Notes: generated from the letters alone by a model not told the origin. A DNA stretch of 64,000 nucleotides from Prosthecobacter debontii (GCA_945869465.1 CAMBPB010000004.1:1-64000); one strand, 5' to 3'. Positions 38,328-49,769 are shown, numbered from the stretch's first letter. Numbers and translations: made by a program.

Positions 38328-39328
38328 ACGCGGGACAAACACGCTGGACTCTCGTGGGGCAAGGGCTGGCGGGAACCTGCCTCGCCTGGGAGCTATGGAA
38401 CCGTGGCACGGCCTTTTCCCTGGTGGACAGCGAACGAGGCGGCAGCTCGCGGGTGGCCGCGGGACTGGTCAATCCGGTCACCGGCAAAAACTTCGAACCA
38501 AGCTCGCGCATCGGCGAATTTCTGCCAGATGCGCTTGGCTTCTATCATCAGGTGGAACAACAGCTCGGCAAAACTCTCTGGCACCCGTTGCCCATGCTCC
38601 GTCTGGCGGACACGGACAAGGAATGGCACAAGATGGTTGCCAAATCCACCCGGCCGGAAGTGGCACGGTGGCTGGCCAATGCCGGTGCTCCGGTGACGGT
38701 GGCGGGCTGGGCCGGCGCGTTGGAAGTCACGGGCGGCGGTCGTCTGGACACCCGCACCTTTCTCGATGAATCCCGAGAGTTCTTCCGGCAGCTCGGTTGC
38801 TATCAAAAGGCGGAGATCCCGGCGGATCACCCGGCGGGAAACCGAATCTGGTGTGAGGGAGCCGTCGGTTTGATCCGCGGGCGTTTCGGGCCGCACCGCT
38901 GCGCCAAGGGTGAGATTCTAACAATCAGCGCCGACGGCTGGGACGAGTCACGGATCCGGGTTGGCGCGGGCGGCTGGCTTGTTCCGTTAGGAAACGGGAG
39001 ATTCAAGGCGGGCTCGACCTATGAATGGAACGATCTGAACAACACCCCGAGTACGGTGGGCGGGGCACGGGTCGGAGCGATCATCCGGCGGCTTGGCGGA
39101 GCTGACTTCGAAGTCATCGCCCACGAAGCGGGAGTGCGGCCGATCCTGCGCCGGAGCGAACCGTTGATCGGTCCCATCGGCGATGCGGATTGGATGTTCA
39201 ACGCGCTCGGCTCGAAGGGAAGCCTCTATGCACCGGGAATGGCCCGCCGGCTCGCCCGCTGGCTAACCGAGGGAATCGAACCCGAACCCGAGGTGGACTT
39301 CCGGCATTTCTCCGAAAACCAAAGTTGA
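38324..39328 (+). CDS. FAD-dependent oxidoreductase (DAO family)
   Basis: VGQGLAGTCLAWELWNRG dinucleotide fold; GSSRVAAGLVNPVTG. Confidence 0.85.
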   Translation: MNAGQTRWTLVGQGLAGTCLAWELWNRGTAFSLVDSERGGSSRVAAGLVNPVTGKNFEPSSRIGEFLPDALGFYHQVEQQLGKTLWHPLPMLRLADTDKEWHKMVAKSTRPEVARWLANAGAPVTVAGWAGALEVTGGGRLDTRTFLDESREFFRQLGCYQKAEIPADHPAGNRIWCEGAVGLIRGRFGPHRCAKGEILTISADGWDESRIRVGAGGWLVPLGNGRFKAGSTYEWNDLNNTPSTVGGARVGAIIRRLGGADFEVIAHEAGVRPILRRSEPLIGPIGDADWMFNALGSKGSLYAPGMARRLARWLTEGIEPEPEVDFRHFSENQS

Positions 39329-39362
39329 GAGGCGCGTTGCTCGGGGAAAACCCGGCGAGTGG

Positions 39363-40970
39363 TTAGTCCGGGCGTGATTGCGAACGATCCGCGGCTGGAA
39401 TGCTCTGCGACGCGCGCTTTTCGCTTTCGGCAAGCTGGCGGATCCACTTGCCATAGGTCCAAATCAAGGCGGCGGAGATCATGCCGACGATGGCAAAGAA
39501 GTACCAGGTGGCTCCGACATTGTGAGTCTGATAGAGCAGCCGGGTCAGCGCCTCCGGAGTCTCGCCGGTGAAATCGACGAGCTTGCGGAATGCCTCGCCG
39601 ACCGGCAGCGCGGCTTCGGTGACCTGGGACGCGTCCAGGCCTCGGGATACGAGCAGTTCCCGCGCGAAAACGTCCTTGGATGAGAATGTATGATAGATCT
39701 GCGGGCCGATTTTTCCTTCGAGCGTCCAGCCGATGAGGATCGGAGCCTGCGAGAAGCCGATCCACATCGCCTTCTTGTCAGGTGGGGCGATGTTGCCGAG
39801 AAATTCGCTGAATTTCGGACTGGCAAGCATCTCACCCACACTGAAGACCGCCATCGCGGCGACACAGAGCCACGCCAGATTGAACAGGCCGAACAAGGTG
39901 AGCGCCGTCACCACTAGGATCGTGCCGACGAGCAGGCTGGTGGTGGCGCGCATCCTCGCGCTCAGGCCGGCCAACGCGAAGCAGGTGAGCATGATCAGGC
40001 CGGAGTTGATGTTCACGATGCCCTCGGGTTCGATGGTCATGCCATCCTCCTTCATCCCTAGCAGGAAATGGGCGATGGGGTTACGGGTGCCATCCGCACC
40101 GAACAGAGTTTGCACAATGGCCCCGGTGTCCACCCAATCCTCGATGTATTTTGGAAGCACGTCCCAGAGCATTGGAAACATGAACCACCAAACCGAAAAG
40201 ATGAGGAGATAGAGATAGAGGTGGGGCTTCCTGAGCTCCTTTAGCGATTCCTTGAACAGGCTCGACTCCGCGACCCTTCCGGACCTGACCAAGGCGCGGT
40301 GTTTCAGGCGTTCGTCTTTGCCGGGCTCCTTGTAGAGCAGGAGCAGGATGAAGTTCAGACAGATGAAGGCGGCATTGGTGTAGAACACCCATGTCCATGA
40401 CATGTGGCGCATCTGCAGGGCGATTAACGGGCCGATCCAGCCGCCGATGTTGACTGTTTGATAGAACACCCCCCAGGCCACCGAGCTGTTGCGGCGGTTG
40501 CTGACCTTGATCAGAGTGCCCTGAATGCCCGGCTTGAAGATGGCGGTGCCGAGGGCGAGAAACATCGCCCCGGCGAAGAACCCCCAGTAGCTGTGAAACC
40601 ATGCCATGAGAAGATAGCCAAAACACTTGATCACCGTCGCGGCAAAGATGGTTTCCTTGTAGCCATGGCGGTCCGCGAGTCCGCCGATAAAGATCGGGAC
40701 CAACGACTGCACAAGGTTCCAACTGAGAAGCAGCCAGCCAAAGGTGGCCATCGTCACTCCAAGTCCGCCCTCCGATTCGGCTCGGGTCGCATAGAGTGTG
40801 GAGACCGCCCGCACGCCGTAAAACGCCAGCCGCTCGATCATCTCCATGCCGCCGACCACCCAGAACACATAACCCAGACTTCCCAGCGCGGCCCACAACC
40901 CGAGTTGTTTGACGTCATCAAGGGTCGATTCGTCATGTTTTTGCCCGGGATCATCTGGTTCTTGGTTCAT
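39363..40970 (-). CDS. MFS/POT-type transporter
   Basis: Polytopic, ~535 aa; GGLADRHGYKETIFAATVIKCFGYL. Confidence 0.82.
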   Translation of the reverse strand: MNQEPDDPGQKHDESTLDDVKQLGLWAALGSLGYVFWVVGGMEMIERLAFYGVRAVSTLYATRAESEGGLGVTMATFGWLLLSWNLVQSLVPIFIGGLADRHGYKETIFAATVIKCFGYLLMAWFHSYWGFFAGAMFLALGTAIFKPGIQGTLIKVSNRRNSSVAWGVFYQTVNIGGWIGPLIALQMRHMSWTWVFYTNAAFICLNFILLLLYKEPGKDERLKHRALVRSGRVAESSLFKESLKELRKPHLYLYLLIFSVWWFMFPMLWDVLPKYIEDWVDTGAIVQTLFGADGTRNPIAHFLLGMKEDGMTIEPEGIVNINSGLIMLTCFALAGLSARMRATTSLLVGTILVVTALTLFGLFNLAWLCVAAMAVFSVGEMLASPKFSEFLGNIAPPDKKAMWIGFSQAPILIGWTLEGKIGPQIYHTFSSKDVFARELLVSRGLDASQVTEAALPVGEAFRKLVDFTGETPEALTRLLYQTHNVGATWYFFAIVGMISAALIWTYGKWIRQLAESEKRASQSIPAADRSQSRPD

Positions 40971-41016
40971 GGGTGGTGATTGGCTGAAAACAAGGTTGGG
41001 AATATCGATCGGATAT

Positions 41017-42879
41017 CTATTTCGGCAGCGGATCGCGCTGGATTTCCAACAGCCCGGCGGGTGGCACCTCCCAGGCATGCGGTCCGGCCCCTAGGTCCTG
41101 CTTCTGCTCGCTGACCTGGGTGCCGCGGCAGTCCCGGATCCGGACAGTGGCGGGACCGAACGCCTGGTCGAGGCGCAGCACCACGGATTGCCCGGGCTTG
41201 GCATTGACCACATCGATGCGCGGCGGAGCCTGCGGACCCGGTGCGACGACGATGTCCTGATAGATCGCGGCCACCAGCTTGTCGGGCGTGCGCGCGAGCA
41301 CCATCGGATAGTTCTGGGCGGGAGAGAGGGGCCGGAACTCGCCGTCCAACAGAACGCCGCGGTTGTCCTTCCAGTAGCGCATCCAGAAACCAATCATCCG
41401 GCGGTGTTCCGGCGAGACCTCCGCCAGCTTGACCGACAATTGCGGAACGCTGAACAGCACGTTGAGGATTTGCAGCGCGGCGCATTCCACCGGTTCGGTG
41501 GAATGCCACACAATCATGTCGCTGTGCACGGCGGTGTGGTCGGCCAACAGGCGCAGATCGACGATTTCCTTGCGGTTGACCGGGCCGGCGTTGGGGCAAT
41601 CCACTCCGCGCAGCATGTTGCCGTATTTGCGCATCAGCGGGCCGTTGTAGGGCTGGCGGAATTCGATGGCAATGTCCGGCTTGATCGCCCGCAGGCGCTT
41701 CATGATGTCGGTGAAGAAACGATCCACGGCCTCGTCAACCGAGGCGTAATCGCGGCCGTCCTCTGCGGTGAGAACGGTGTTGCCCTGCGGCGCGAACAGT
41801 TCGATGAAATCCAGCTTGAGACCGTCCACGCCCCATTCGCGCACGGCGGCTTCATAGAGCCCGATGAGATACTCGCGAACTTCCGGATAGCGGGGATCGA
41901 GGATATGTGCGCGGAGGCCGGCGCTGAAGCCCAGCGTTTTTCCCTTGAAGCGTTTCGCGGCCTCGGAGTGCTCGCCGGCCAGCGGCACCGAATACCATAG
42001 GATGAACTTCTGATTGAGCGCGTGAACCCGATCGACAAAGCCCTTGAAATCCGCAATGCGCTCCGGTTTCCAGTCGCCCGTATAGGCATAACCGCGGCTG
42101 CTATCAAGGGTCTGCCAGCCGTCATCGACGATCACGCCTTCGAGGCCGATCTCGCGGCCGAGGCGGCATTCTTCGACGATCGCATCGGCGGTGATGCCCT
42201 GATGATAGCCATACCACGTGGAGTAAAGCGGAACACGCGCCGCCTCCGGCACCGGTGCCGGGGTGTAGCCGTCCTGCGCCGCCCACCAGCGCGCCGTTTC
42301 GCGCAGAATCTGATAGAACGGCTGCGGCCGGGAGTCGATGCGTAAGGTGATGCTGTATTCCTTCATCGGCGGTTGTTTGCCGGCGAACAATTTCACCGCA
42401 ACGTGCATATTGACATCCTCCTCCTTGACTCCGCCGCTGATTTTGAGCGGACGCAAGGTGTCGGAGCAGGCGATGGTGAGACGGTTGCCGTCGTCCGGGC
42501 CGAGAAACGTCGCCAGCGGCGCGCGCAACACGGCCCGCGATTCGACGCCGAATCCCTGGTGGTCGAAGTTCTGCTTGCCGATATCCGAAGTCCAAACCCC
42601 GGCAAGATCAACGGATGGAAATTTCCACTTCACCTCGATGGCAGGCGGGACGGCTGGTTCCGGTGCCGCGAGTGTCAGGGTTGCCAACATCAGGTGCGCC
42701 TCGGGCCGCTGGATTTTCCATGAGGCGCGGAAAGAGCCGAGTTCGCCCTCAATGGCAAGGTCGTTGTCCCCGATAACGATGGGAGGCGCGGCGGCCCGGG
42801 CGAGGTTGAATGATGCGGCAAGAGCCAGCCCTGCGACGATGGCGATGCGGGGAAATGGGGAGCTTCGACGGTGGCTCAT
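41017..42879 (-). CDS. Secreted glycoside hydrolase, GH36/alpha-galactosidase-like
   Basis: Signal peptide; GVIVDDGWQTLDSSRGYAYTGDW; GVDGLKLDFIELFAP. Confidence 0.8.
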   Translation of the reverse strand: MSHRRSSPFPRIAIVAGLALAASFNLARAAAPPIVIGDNDLAIEGELGSFRASWKIQRPEAHLMLATLTLAAPEPAVPPAIEVKWKFPSVDLAGVWTSDIGKQNFDHQGFGVESRAVLRAPLATFLGPDDGNRLTIACSDTLRPLKISGGVKEEDVNMHVAVKLFAGKQPPMKEYSITLRIDSRPQPFYQILRETARWWAAQDGYTPAPVPEAARVPLYSTWYGYHQGITADAIVEECRLGREIGLEGVIVDDGWQTLDSSRGYAYTGDWKPERIADFKGFVDRVHALNQKFILWYSVPLAGEHSEAAKRFKGKTLGFSAGLRAHILDPRYPEVREYLIGLYEAAVREWGVDGLKLDFIELFAPQGNTVLTAEDGRDYASVDEAVDRFFTDIMKRLRAIKPDIAIEFRQPYNGPLMRKYGNMLRGVDCPNAGPVNRKEIVDLRLLADHTAVHSDMIVWHSTEPVECAALQILNVLFSVPQLSVKLAEVSPEHRRMIGFWMRYWKDNRGVLLDGEFRPLSPAQNYPMVLARTPDKLVAAIYQDIVVAPGPQAPPRIDVVNAKPGQSVVLRLDQAFGPATVRIRDCRGTQVSEQKQDLGAGPHAWEVPPAGLLEIQRDPLPK

Positions 42880-42994
42880 CGGTGGATGGAATGGTGAAAT
42901 CCGCCGGAAATCCCGCCCGGCATTCGGACGAAGGGAGGATCTGCGGGCTGCGACATTCGAACCGTTGCGGCCCCCAAGCGCAAGACCGATTCTC

Positions 42995-43876
42995 TCAGCC
43001 CGCTCCCTGCCGCATCCGGTAGTCCCGCGGCGAGAATCCGGTCACCTTGCGGAATTGGCGGGTGAAATAGTTGCTGTCGTTGAAGCCCATTTCGAAGGCG
43101 ATTTCGGTGACTCGCTTGTCGGTGTGGCGCAGCAGGGCGCAGGCGCGGCTGATGCGCTGGTCGATTTGCCAGGCGAGCGGCGAGGTGCCGGTGGCGGATT
43201 GGAAAACCCGCAGGAAACTCCGGCGGGACATCTGGGCGATGCTGGCCAGTTCCTCCAGATTCACCGCGCAATGAATGTTGCGTTCCAGATGGGAAAGCGC
43301 CTCCCCGATCCGCAGCAGGGCGCGGCCATCGGAGGAGGGGCTGCGGCCGTAATAGCGGGATAACAGGCCGATGATCTGCATGAAGGCTGCCGTCGCCATG
43401 AAGCCGAAGCCGGGTTCACGGGCTTTCAACTCGCCTTCCAGCCGGTCCACGAGTCCGGTGATCTGGGCCATTTCCTTGCCGTTGAGTCGCAGTCGTCCCC
43501 CGGCGGGTTGGCGCTGACGGCGCTTGGGTTCCAGCGTGAAGAGCGCGTGGTAGCCGGCCACCGACGGCAGGTCTAGCAGGCGCATTTGCAACTGGCTCGG
43601 CTGATAGAGGATGTTCACCAGCCGCAGGTCCCGCAACTCCCGGTATTCATGCTCGCGCGGCCCGGCCATCACAAAAACGTCGCCCGCGGCAAGTTCCCAC
43701 GAATCCTGGACCGTCACATGCAGACCCTTGCCGCCGGTGACGATCACCAACTCCGCGAACTCATGGGCGTGGGGTTCGAAATCCTCTTGCGGCTCCCGCC
43801 GCTCGATGCTGATCGGGAAGCCGTCCGGGTGGAACCAGTCGTCGATTTTTAAAACGCGTTTCACTGGCGTGATCAT
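42995..43876 (-). CDS. AraC-family regulator (RhaS/RhaR-like)
   Basis: Cupin-like N-terminus [18 protein letters not shown]-terminal HTH ...[32 protein letters not shown]. Confidence 0.9.
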   Translation of the reverse strand: MITPVKRVLKIDDWFHPDGFPISIERREPQEDFEPHAHEFAELVIVTGGKGLHVTVQDSWELAAGDVFVMAGPREHEYRELRDLRLVNILYQPSQLQMRLLDLPSVAGYHALFTLEPKRRQRQPAGGRLRLNGKEMAQITGLVDRLEGELKAREPGFGFMATAAFMQIIGLLSRYYGRSPSSDGRALLRIGEALSHLERNIHCAVNLEELASIAQMSRRSFLRVFQSATGTSPLAWQIDQRISRACALLRHTDKRVTEIAFEMGFNDSNYFTRQFRKVTGFSPRDYRMRQGAG

Positions 43877-43960
43877 GCTGGTTTTTGGCAATACTGTGGA
43901 GGTTTTTTTCCGGAATCGGTGGTCACACTCCACCCCCCTGAAGCTCAACATTCCCCAGTC

Positions 43961-45229
43961 ATGGCCAAGTCATCGAAATTGATCGCGCAATCGTATTCAT
44001 CCGCCAAAGCCCGCTACGCCGAAACGCGTGTCGATACCGAGGCCGCGATGGCCGCGCTCGCCCGCATTCCGATCTCCCTGCACTGCTGGCAGGGCGATGA
44101 CGTGGGCGGATTCGAAAATTCCGGCGCAGGTCTCAGCGGCGGCATCGCCGTGACCGGCAACTACCCCGGCAAGGCGCGCACGCCGGACGAACTCCGCGCC
44201 GATCTCGACCAGGCGCTCTCGCTCATCCCCGGCAAACACCGGCTGAACCTCCACGCGTTCTACGGCGAGTTCGGCGGCAACAAGGTCGACCGCAACGAGA
44301 TCCGCCCGGAGCATTTCAGCGGCTGGATCGATTGGGCGAAGGTAAACGGCATCGGCATGGATTTCAACCCGACCTGCTTTTCCCACCCGCAAGCGGCGGA
44401 GGGTTTCACGCTCTCTCATCCGAAAAAGGCGATCCGCGATTTCTGGATCGAACACTGCATTGCCTGCCGCGAAATCGGCGCGGTGATGGGCAAGGCGCTC
44501 GGATCTCCCACCGTCACCAATATTTGGATTCCGGACGGCTTCAAGGACACTCCGGTGGACCGGCTCTCGCCGCGGCAGCGTCTATCCGATTCGCTGGACA
44601 GGGTGTTCGCGAAAAAGCTCAACCCGAAACACCATCTCGATGCCATCGAGAGCAAGCTGTTCGGAATCGGCAGCGAGAGTTATGTGGTTGGCTCGCATGA
44701 GTTTTACCTGGGATATGCGATCAAAAACCAGAAGGTGCTCTGTCTCGATGCCGGCCATTTCCATCCCACCGAGGGCATCGCCGACAAACTCAGCTCGGCG
44801 TTGATGTTCGTGCCGGAAATCCTCCTGCACGTCAGCCGCGGCGTGCGCTGGGACAGCGACCACGTGGTCATCCTCGACGACGCGCTCCAGGCGATCGCCA
44901 ACGAACTGGTGCGCAACAAGCTGTTGTCCCGGACTCACATCGGCCTTGATTTCTTCGATGCCAGCATCAACCGGATCGCCGCATGGACAATCGGCACGCG
45001 CAACACGCTCAAGTCGCTGCTCATCGCGCTGTTGGAACCGCCGGCGCTGCGGGAGGCGGAAAAATCCGGCGATTACACCTCGCGACTCGCGCTGATGGAG
45101 GAGGCGAAGGGCCTGCCATGGGGCGCCGTTTGGGACGCCTACTGCGAGTCCCAACATGTTCCCGCGGGCTCGGCCTGGCTCGATCAGGTGAAGAGCTATG
45201 AAAATTCAGTCTTGAGCAAGCGCGCCTAA
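43961..45229 (+). CDS. rhaI: L-rhamnose isomerase (RhaI-type)
   Basis: [34 protein letters not shown]. Confidence 0.92.
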   Translation: MAKSSKLIAQSYSSAKARYAETRVDTEAAMAALARIPISLHCWQGDDVGGFENSGAGLSGGIAVTGNYPGKARTPDELRADLDQALSLIPGKHRLNLHAFYGEFGGNKVDRNEIRPEHFSGWIDWAKVNGIGMDFNPTCFSHPQAAEGFTLSHPKKAIRDFWIEHCIACREIGAVMGKALGSPTVTNIWIPDGFKDTPVDRLSPRQRLSDSLDRVFAKKLNPKHHLDAIESKLFGIGSESYVVGSHEFYLGYAIKNQKVLCLDAGHFHPTEGIADKLSSALMFVPEILLHVSRGVRWDSDHVVILDDALQAIANELVRNKLLSRTHIGLDFFDASINRIAAWTIGTRNTLKSLLIALLEPPALREAEKSGDYTSRLALMEEAKGLPWGAVWDAYCESQHVPAGSAWLDQVKSYENSVLSKRA

Positions 45230-45260
45230 TAAGAAGAGTTCAACCCGCGAACACGATGGT

Positions 45261-46766
45261 TTGAAACCTCTTCTCCAACTCACTGACATCCGGAAATCCT
45301 TTGGTGCCGTGCGCGCCTTGAAGGGAGTTTCGTTTGAGCTCCAGCCGGGGGAGGTTCATGCATTGTTAGGCGAAAATGGCGCCGGCAAGTCCACGCTCAT
45401 CAAGGTCATCACCGGTGCCCATCAAGCTGACGGTGGCAGTCTGTTCGTTGCCGGCGGGGAGGTCGTTCATCTGACTCCCTCGAAGGCGCGTGAATTGGGC
45501 ATCGCCTGCATTTACCAGCAGCCCTCGCTGTTTCCCGATCTCAGCGTTGCGGAAAACATCGGCCTCCGTTTGCAAAAAACCGGCGCGTTCAGCCGGGTCC
45601 GCTGGGGCAGGCAACGGAGCCGGGCCATCGATCTGCTTCAGCGCATCGGCGCGGAGATTTCACCGGATGCCGAGGTGCGCTCGCTGTCGATGCCGGAACA
45701 ACAGTTGGTGGAAATCGCCTGTGCGCTGGGTTCGGGCGCGCGCATCGTCATCATGGACGAACCGACGGCCTCGCTCACCCAGAAGGAACAACACCTGCTC
45801 TTCAAAATCATCCGCGACCTGCGGCAGGGCGGGGTGGGGGTGATCTATATCTCACACCGGTTAGAGGAGATTTTAGCGCTCGCCGACCGGGTCACGGTGT
45901 TGCGCGATGGCGAAAGCGTCGGCACCAACCCGGTCGATGAGCTGACGGAATCCCAGTTGATCAAACTGATGGTCGGTCGCGAGGTTTCATCGATCTATCC
46001 GCCGTCTGAAGGCGAACCCGGCGAGGTCGTGCTGTCCTTGGAGGGGCTTGGCTGTTCCGCCAGCGGCGTGGGCGGGGTGACGATGGATGTTAGGGCCGGG
46101 GAAATTGTCGGGGTGGCGGGATTGATCGGCGCGGGCCGCAGCGAACTTGCGCGGATTCTCTTCGGCATCACTCCTGCGGATACCGGCGGGATTGTGTTGA
46201 ATGGAGAGCGGATTTCCATCACTTGTCCGCGAGAGGCGATTGCCCGAGGCATCGCTTATGTTCCGGAAGATCGCCGCCGCCATGGCGTGATCCTTGAAAT
46301 GCCGAGCGCCCATAACATGACGATGGCGAGTCATCCGCGGTTGTTCCCGGGCAACTGGCTGCGCTTCAATGCTGAGAGTCTGTTAGCCAGGGAGTTCATC
46401 CGCGATCTCGGCATCAAGGCTTCCGGACCTGAGGCTCCCGGCGGCAGCCTGAGCGGCGGCAATCAGCAGAAAGTCAGCGTGGCCCGCTGGCTGGCGACCC
46501 GTCCGAAACTGCTCATCCTCGACGAACCGACCCAGGGCGTCGATGTCGGTGCTAAGAGCGAAATTCACCGGATCATCCGTCGCCTGGCCAGGGAAGGTCT
46601 CGCCGTGCTGATGATTTCCAGCGATCTGGGAGAAGTGCTGGGCATGAGCGACCGCATCGCCGTGATGCGTGGCGGCAGGCTGGTGGAGTGGATCGGAAGG
46701 GAACAAGCCGATGCGCATTCGGTCATGGCCGCCGCCCTCGGAACTAACGGAAAGGATGCAGCGTGA
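45261..46766 (+). CDS. rhaT: Sugar ABC transporter ATPase, duplicated nucleotide-binding domains
   Basis: TTG start; LLGENGAGKSTLIKVITG; LSGGNQQKVSVARWLATRPKLLILDEPTQGVD. Confidence 0.9.
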   Translation: MKPLLQLTDIRKSFGAVRALKGVSFELQPGEVHALLGENGAGKSTLIKVITGAHQADGGSLFVAGGEVVHLTPSKARELGIACIYQQPSLFPDLSVAENIGLRLQKTGAFSRVRWGRQRSRAIDLLQRIGAEISPDAEVRSLSMPEQQLVEIACALGSGARIVIMDEPTASLTQKEQHLLFKIIRDLRQGGVGVIYISHRLEEILALADRVTVLRDGESVGTNPVDELTESQLIKLMVGREVSSIYPPSEGEPGEVVLSLEGLGCSASGVGGVTMDVRAGEIVGVAGLIGAGRSELARILFGITPADTGGIVLNGERISITCPREAIARGIAYVPEDRRRHGVILEMPSAHNMTMASHPRLFPGNWLRFNAESLLAREFIRDLGIKASGPEAPGGSLSGGNQQKVSVARWLATRPKLLILDEPTQGVDVGAKSEIHRIIRRLAREGLAVLMISSDLGEVLGMSDRIAVMRGGRLVEWIGREQADAHSVMAAALGTNGKDAA

Positions 46767-47695
46767 TGAGCCGGTTTTCGCGGGAGCTCACCGTGGCTGG
46801 CGCTCTCGGCTTGCTGCTGTTGATCCTGGCGGTTTTCGCGCCGAACTTCTACCATCTACAACCGTTCATTTCGCGGCTCACCTCGCAGATGCCCGCGCTG
46901 GTGGCGGCGGTCGGCATCGCCCTTGTGATCATCTCCCGGCAAATTGATATTTCAATCGGAGCGCAGTTGAGCATGTGCGCCATTATCGCGAGTGTCGCCG
47001 CGGGGTCCGGGCTGCCGCTGGGCGCGGTTATTCTAACATCCATGGGGGCCGGGGTGTTGATGGGGGCTCTCAATGGCGTGCTCGTGGCCTGGGTCGGACT
47101 GCCGAGCATCGTGGTCACGCTGGCCACGATGGTGGCCTGGCAGGAAACGCTGCGGCTCTGGCAGCAAGGCCGCATGCTGGCACTTCCAGAGGGCATCCAG
47201 TGGTTCGGCCTCAGTCAGGCGGCCGGGCAAACCGCGGTGATTTCAGTTAGCCTGACGATCGTGATCGCCGCCGCATGGGCGATGAAGAATCTAGCGCTGG
47301 GTCGTTTCATTTACGCCGTGGGTTCCGATGCGGAGGCCGCCCGTCTCGCGGGTATCGATCCCAGGCGCACAACCTTCGGTGTTTTTGTCCTGATGGGGGT
47401 TCTGGCAGGACTCGCCGCCGTTTTGAACCTCGTCCAGTCGCCTCAGGTGCAGCCGAATTGTGGCGATGGACTCGAACTCAAGGCCATCGCCGCCGCAGTC
47501 GTCGGAGGCGTGGCGATCAACGGCGGCCGCGGCACGCTGTGGGGAGTGTTGCTGGGACTGCTGCTGCTCGCCAATGTGAACCCGGCCCTCACGCACTTCC
47601 ATCTGCCGCCATACTGGGAGAAAGCCATTCAGGGTTTGGTGATCCTGCTTGCCGTCCTGGCTGACGGGCTGGGCCGCCGGAAACGTCCACGATAA
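46763..47695 (+). CDS. rhaP: Sugar ABC transporter permease
   Basis: RbsC-like polytopic; overlaps rhaT. Confidence 0.88.
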   Translation: MMSRFSRELTVAGALGLLLLILAVFAPNFYHLQPFISRLTSQMPALVAAVGIALVIISRQIDISIGAQLSMCAIIASVAAGSGLPLGAVILTSMGAGVLMGALNGVLVAWVGLPSIVVTLATMVAWQETLRLWQQGRMLALPEGIQWFGLSQAAGQTAVISVSLTIVIAAAWAMKNLALGRFIYAVGSDAEAARLAGIDPRRTTFGVFVLMGVLAGLAAVLNLVQSPQVQPNCGDGLELKAIAAAVVGGVAINGGRGTLWGVLLGLLLLANVNPALTHFHLPPYWEKAIQGLVILLAVLADGLGRRKRPR

Positions 47696-47707
47696 TCCTC
47701 CGTCCAC

Positions 47708-48760
47708 ATGTTTGCTTCTATCAGATTACCCGTCAAATCCGTACTCGCCCGCCATGAGATGGTGTTGTTGCTGGTGATTGTGCTGGAGGTGATTCTGTTC
47801 AACTCGCTCGGCCGGCGGTTTCTATCCGGAGGAAACATTTCCAATGTCTTCCGTCACTCGGTGGAGATCGGGCTGCTCGCGCTCGCCATGACGCCGGTGA
47901 TCCTAACGGGCGGGATCGATCTGTCGGTGGGTTCGATGATGGGCCTGAGCGCGGTGTTGTTCGGCATGATGGTGAACAGCTTTGGTGTGGATCCATGGCT
48001 GGCGGGACTGGCGGCTATCGGTTTCGGAGCACTGGGCGGCGGTCTCAACGCGCTGCTCATCACGCGCTTGAATCTGCCTCCGCTGATTGTCACGCTCGGC
48101 ACGTTTTCGCTGTTCCGGGGCCTCGCGGAAGCGCTCACCAAGGGCGCGGAATCCTACTCGGCTTTTCCGAAATCGTTTCTCGCATTGGGAAATTCCGACG
48201 TCGCGGGACTTCCCGCACAGATCTGGGTGTTCCTAATGGTTGCCGCCGGGATCTGGTTGTTAGTCCACCGGACGACCTTCGGCCGGTCATTCCGCGCCAT
48301 CGGTTACTCGGCCGAAGGCGCCTGTTACGCCGGCATACCGGTTGCCCGCAACACCAGCCTCGCCTACATCATCGCCGGAGCGGTGGCCGGGCTTGCCGCC
48401 GTGATCCTGGTCGCCCGTTTGGGCGAAGCGCGCGCCAATGCGGGAATTGGATATGAATTGTTAGCTGTCACGGCGGTGGTGCTCGGCGGCGTGAGCATCT
48501 TCGGTGGTTCCGGCACCGTGTCCGGCACGTTGCTCGGCTGGGTTTCCCTGGCGATGCTCAACAACGGACTCACCCGCATTTCCGACTACCGGATCATGGA
48601 TCAAACGGTGGCCAGCGTCGCGCGCGAGTTGTCCGGCCTGCTGACCGGGCTGTTGCTGCTCGCCGCCCTCGCCATCGGCGCATGGACGAAAAATCTCGCC
48701 ACCCGCCGGGCGCGCGGACAGTCTCACCCGGAAAATCCACCACGCTCCTCACCTCCATGA
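47708..48760 (+). CDS. rhaQ: Sugar ABC transporter permease
   Basis: RbsC-like; GGIDLSVGSMMGLSAVLFG. Confidence 0.88.
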   Translation: MFASIRLPVKSVLARHEMVLLLVIVLEVILFNSLGRRFLSGGNISNVFRHSVEIGLLALAMTPVILTGGIDLSVGSMMGLSAVLFGMMVNSFGVDPWLAGLAAIGFGALGGGLNALLITRLNLPPLIVTLGTFSLFRGLAEALTKGAESYSAFPKSFLALGNSDVAGLPAQIWVFLMVAAGIWLLVHRTTFGRSFRAIGYSAEGACYAGIPVARNTSLAYIIAGAVAGLAAVILVARLGEARANAGIGYELLAVTAVVLGGVSIFGGSGTVSGTLLGWVSLAMLNNGLTRISDYRIMDQTVASVARELSGLLTGLLLLAALAIGAWTKNLATRRARGQSHPENPPRSSPP

Positions 48761-49746
48761 AACGCAAATCCTTCATCACCACACTCGCCCTGTTCGCCAC
48801 GCTGCCCTTCGTCTCCTGCAGCAAGTCGGAATCCAAGGGCAAACTGACCATCGCCCTGTTGCTCAAGAGCAAGGGCAACCAATACTTCGTGACCTGCGAA
48901 AAAGGAGCCCGCATCGCCGCCGCCCAGATCAATGCCGAGCTGAAAGTGGACGGCCCGATCAATTCCGATCCCGCCAAGCAGAATGAAATCGTCGAGAACT
49001 GGATCACCGATGGCGTCGATGTAATCGTTGCCGCCTGTGAAAACAAGGATTCGATTTCCACCGCGCTGAGGAAAGCCCGGGCCGCCGGCATCAAGGTGGT
49101 GACCTACGATGCGGACGCCCAGCCCGACGCGCGTTCGTTTTTCGTCAATCAGGCCACCGCGCAGGGCATCGGCGAGCAGCTCATCGACACCGCGGCCACC
49201 CTAACCGGAAGCGAGGGGGAATTCGCGATCATCACCGGCACCCTGACGTCGGCCAACCTCAACGAGTGGATCAAGCATATCAAGGCACGGCACGCCGCGA
49301 AGTATCCTAACATGAAACTCGTGGATATCAAACCCTGCGATGACCAGAAGGACAAGGCCCAGCAGGAAACCACCAATCTTCTCAGCACCTATCCCGACCT
49401 CAAGGTGATCGTCTCGGTGACCTCACCCGGTGTTCCCGGCGCGGCCGAAGCTGTGAAACAAGCCGGTAAAACCGGCAAGGTCAAAGTGGTTGGTCTAGGC
49501 TTGCCGAGCGAGAACAATGCCTACGTCAAGGAAGGCGTGACCCAGGGCGTCATCCTTTGGAACGTGGAGAATCTCGGTTACCTCGCAATCATGGCCGGAG
49601 CCGCCGTCGCGAAAGGAGACCTCGTTGCGGGTGCCACTGAGTTCGATGGCGGCAAGCTCGGCACGATGGAAGTCACGGGCGATCAAATCATCCTCGGCAA
49701 ACCCGTCGTGTTCACCAGGGAGAACATCGACCAGTTCAAATTCTAG
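48757..49746 (+). CDS. rhaS: Sugar ABC transporter substrate-binding lipoprotein
   Basis: LPFVSCSKSESKG lipobox; periplasmic-binding fold; overlaps rhaQ stop. Confidence 0.88.
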   Translation: MKRKSFITTLALFATLPFVSCSKSESKGKLTIALLLKSKGNQYFVTCEKGARIAAAQINAELKVDGPINSDPAKQNEIVENWITDGVDVIVAACENKDSISTALRKARAAGIKVVTYDADAQPDARSFFVNQATAQGIGEQLIDTAATLTGSEGEFAIITGTLTSANLNEWIKHIKARHAAKYPNMKLVDIKPCDDQKDKAQQETTNLLSTYPDLKVIVSVTSPGVPGAAEAVKQAGKTGKVKVVGLGLPSENNAYVKEGVTQGVILWNVENLGYLAIMAGAAVAKGDLVAGATEFDGGKLGTMEVTGDQIILGKPVVFTRENIDQFKF

Positions 49747-49769
49747 CAACATCCAATCGTTCCATAAAA

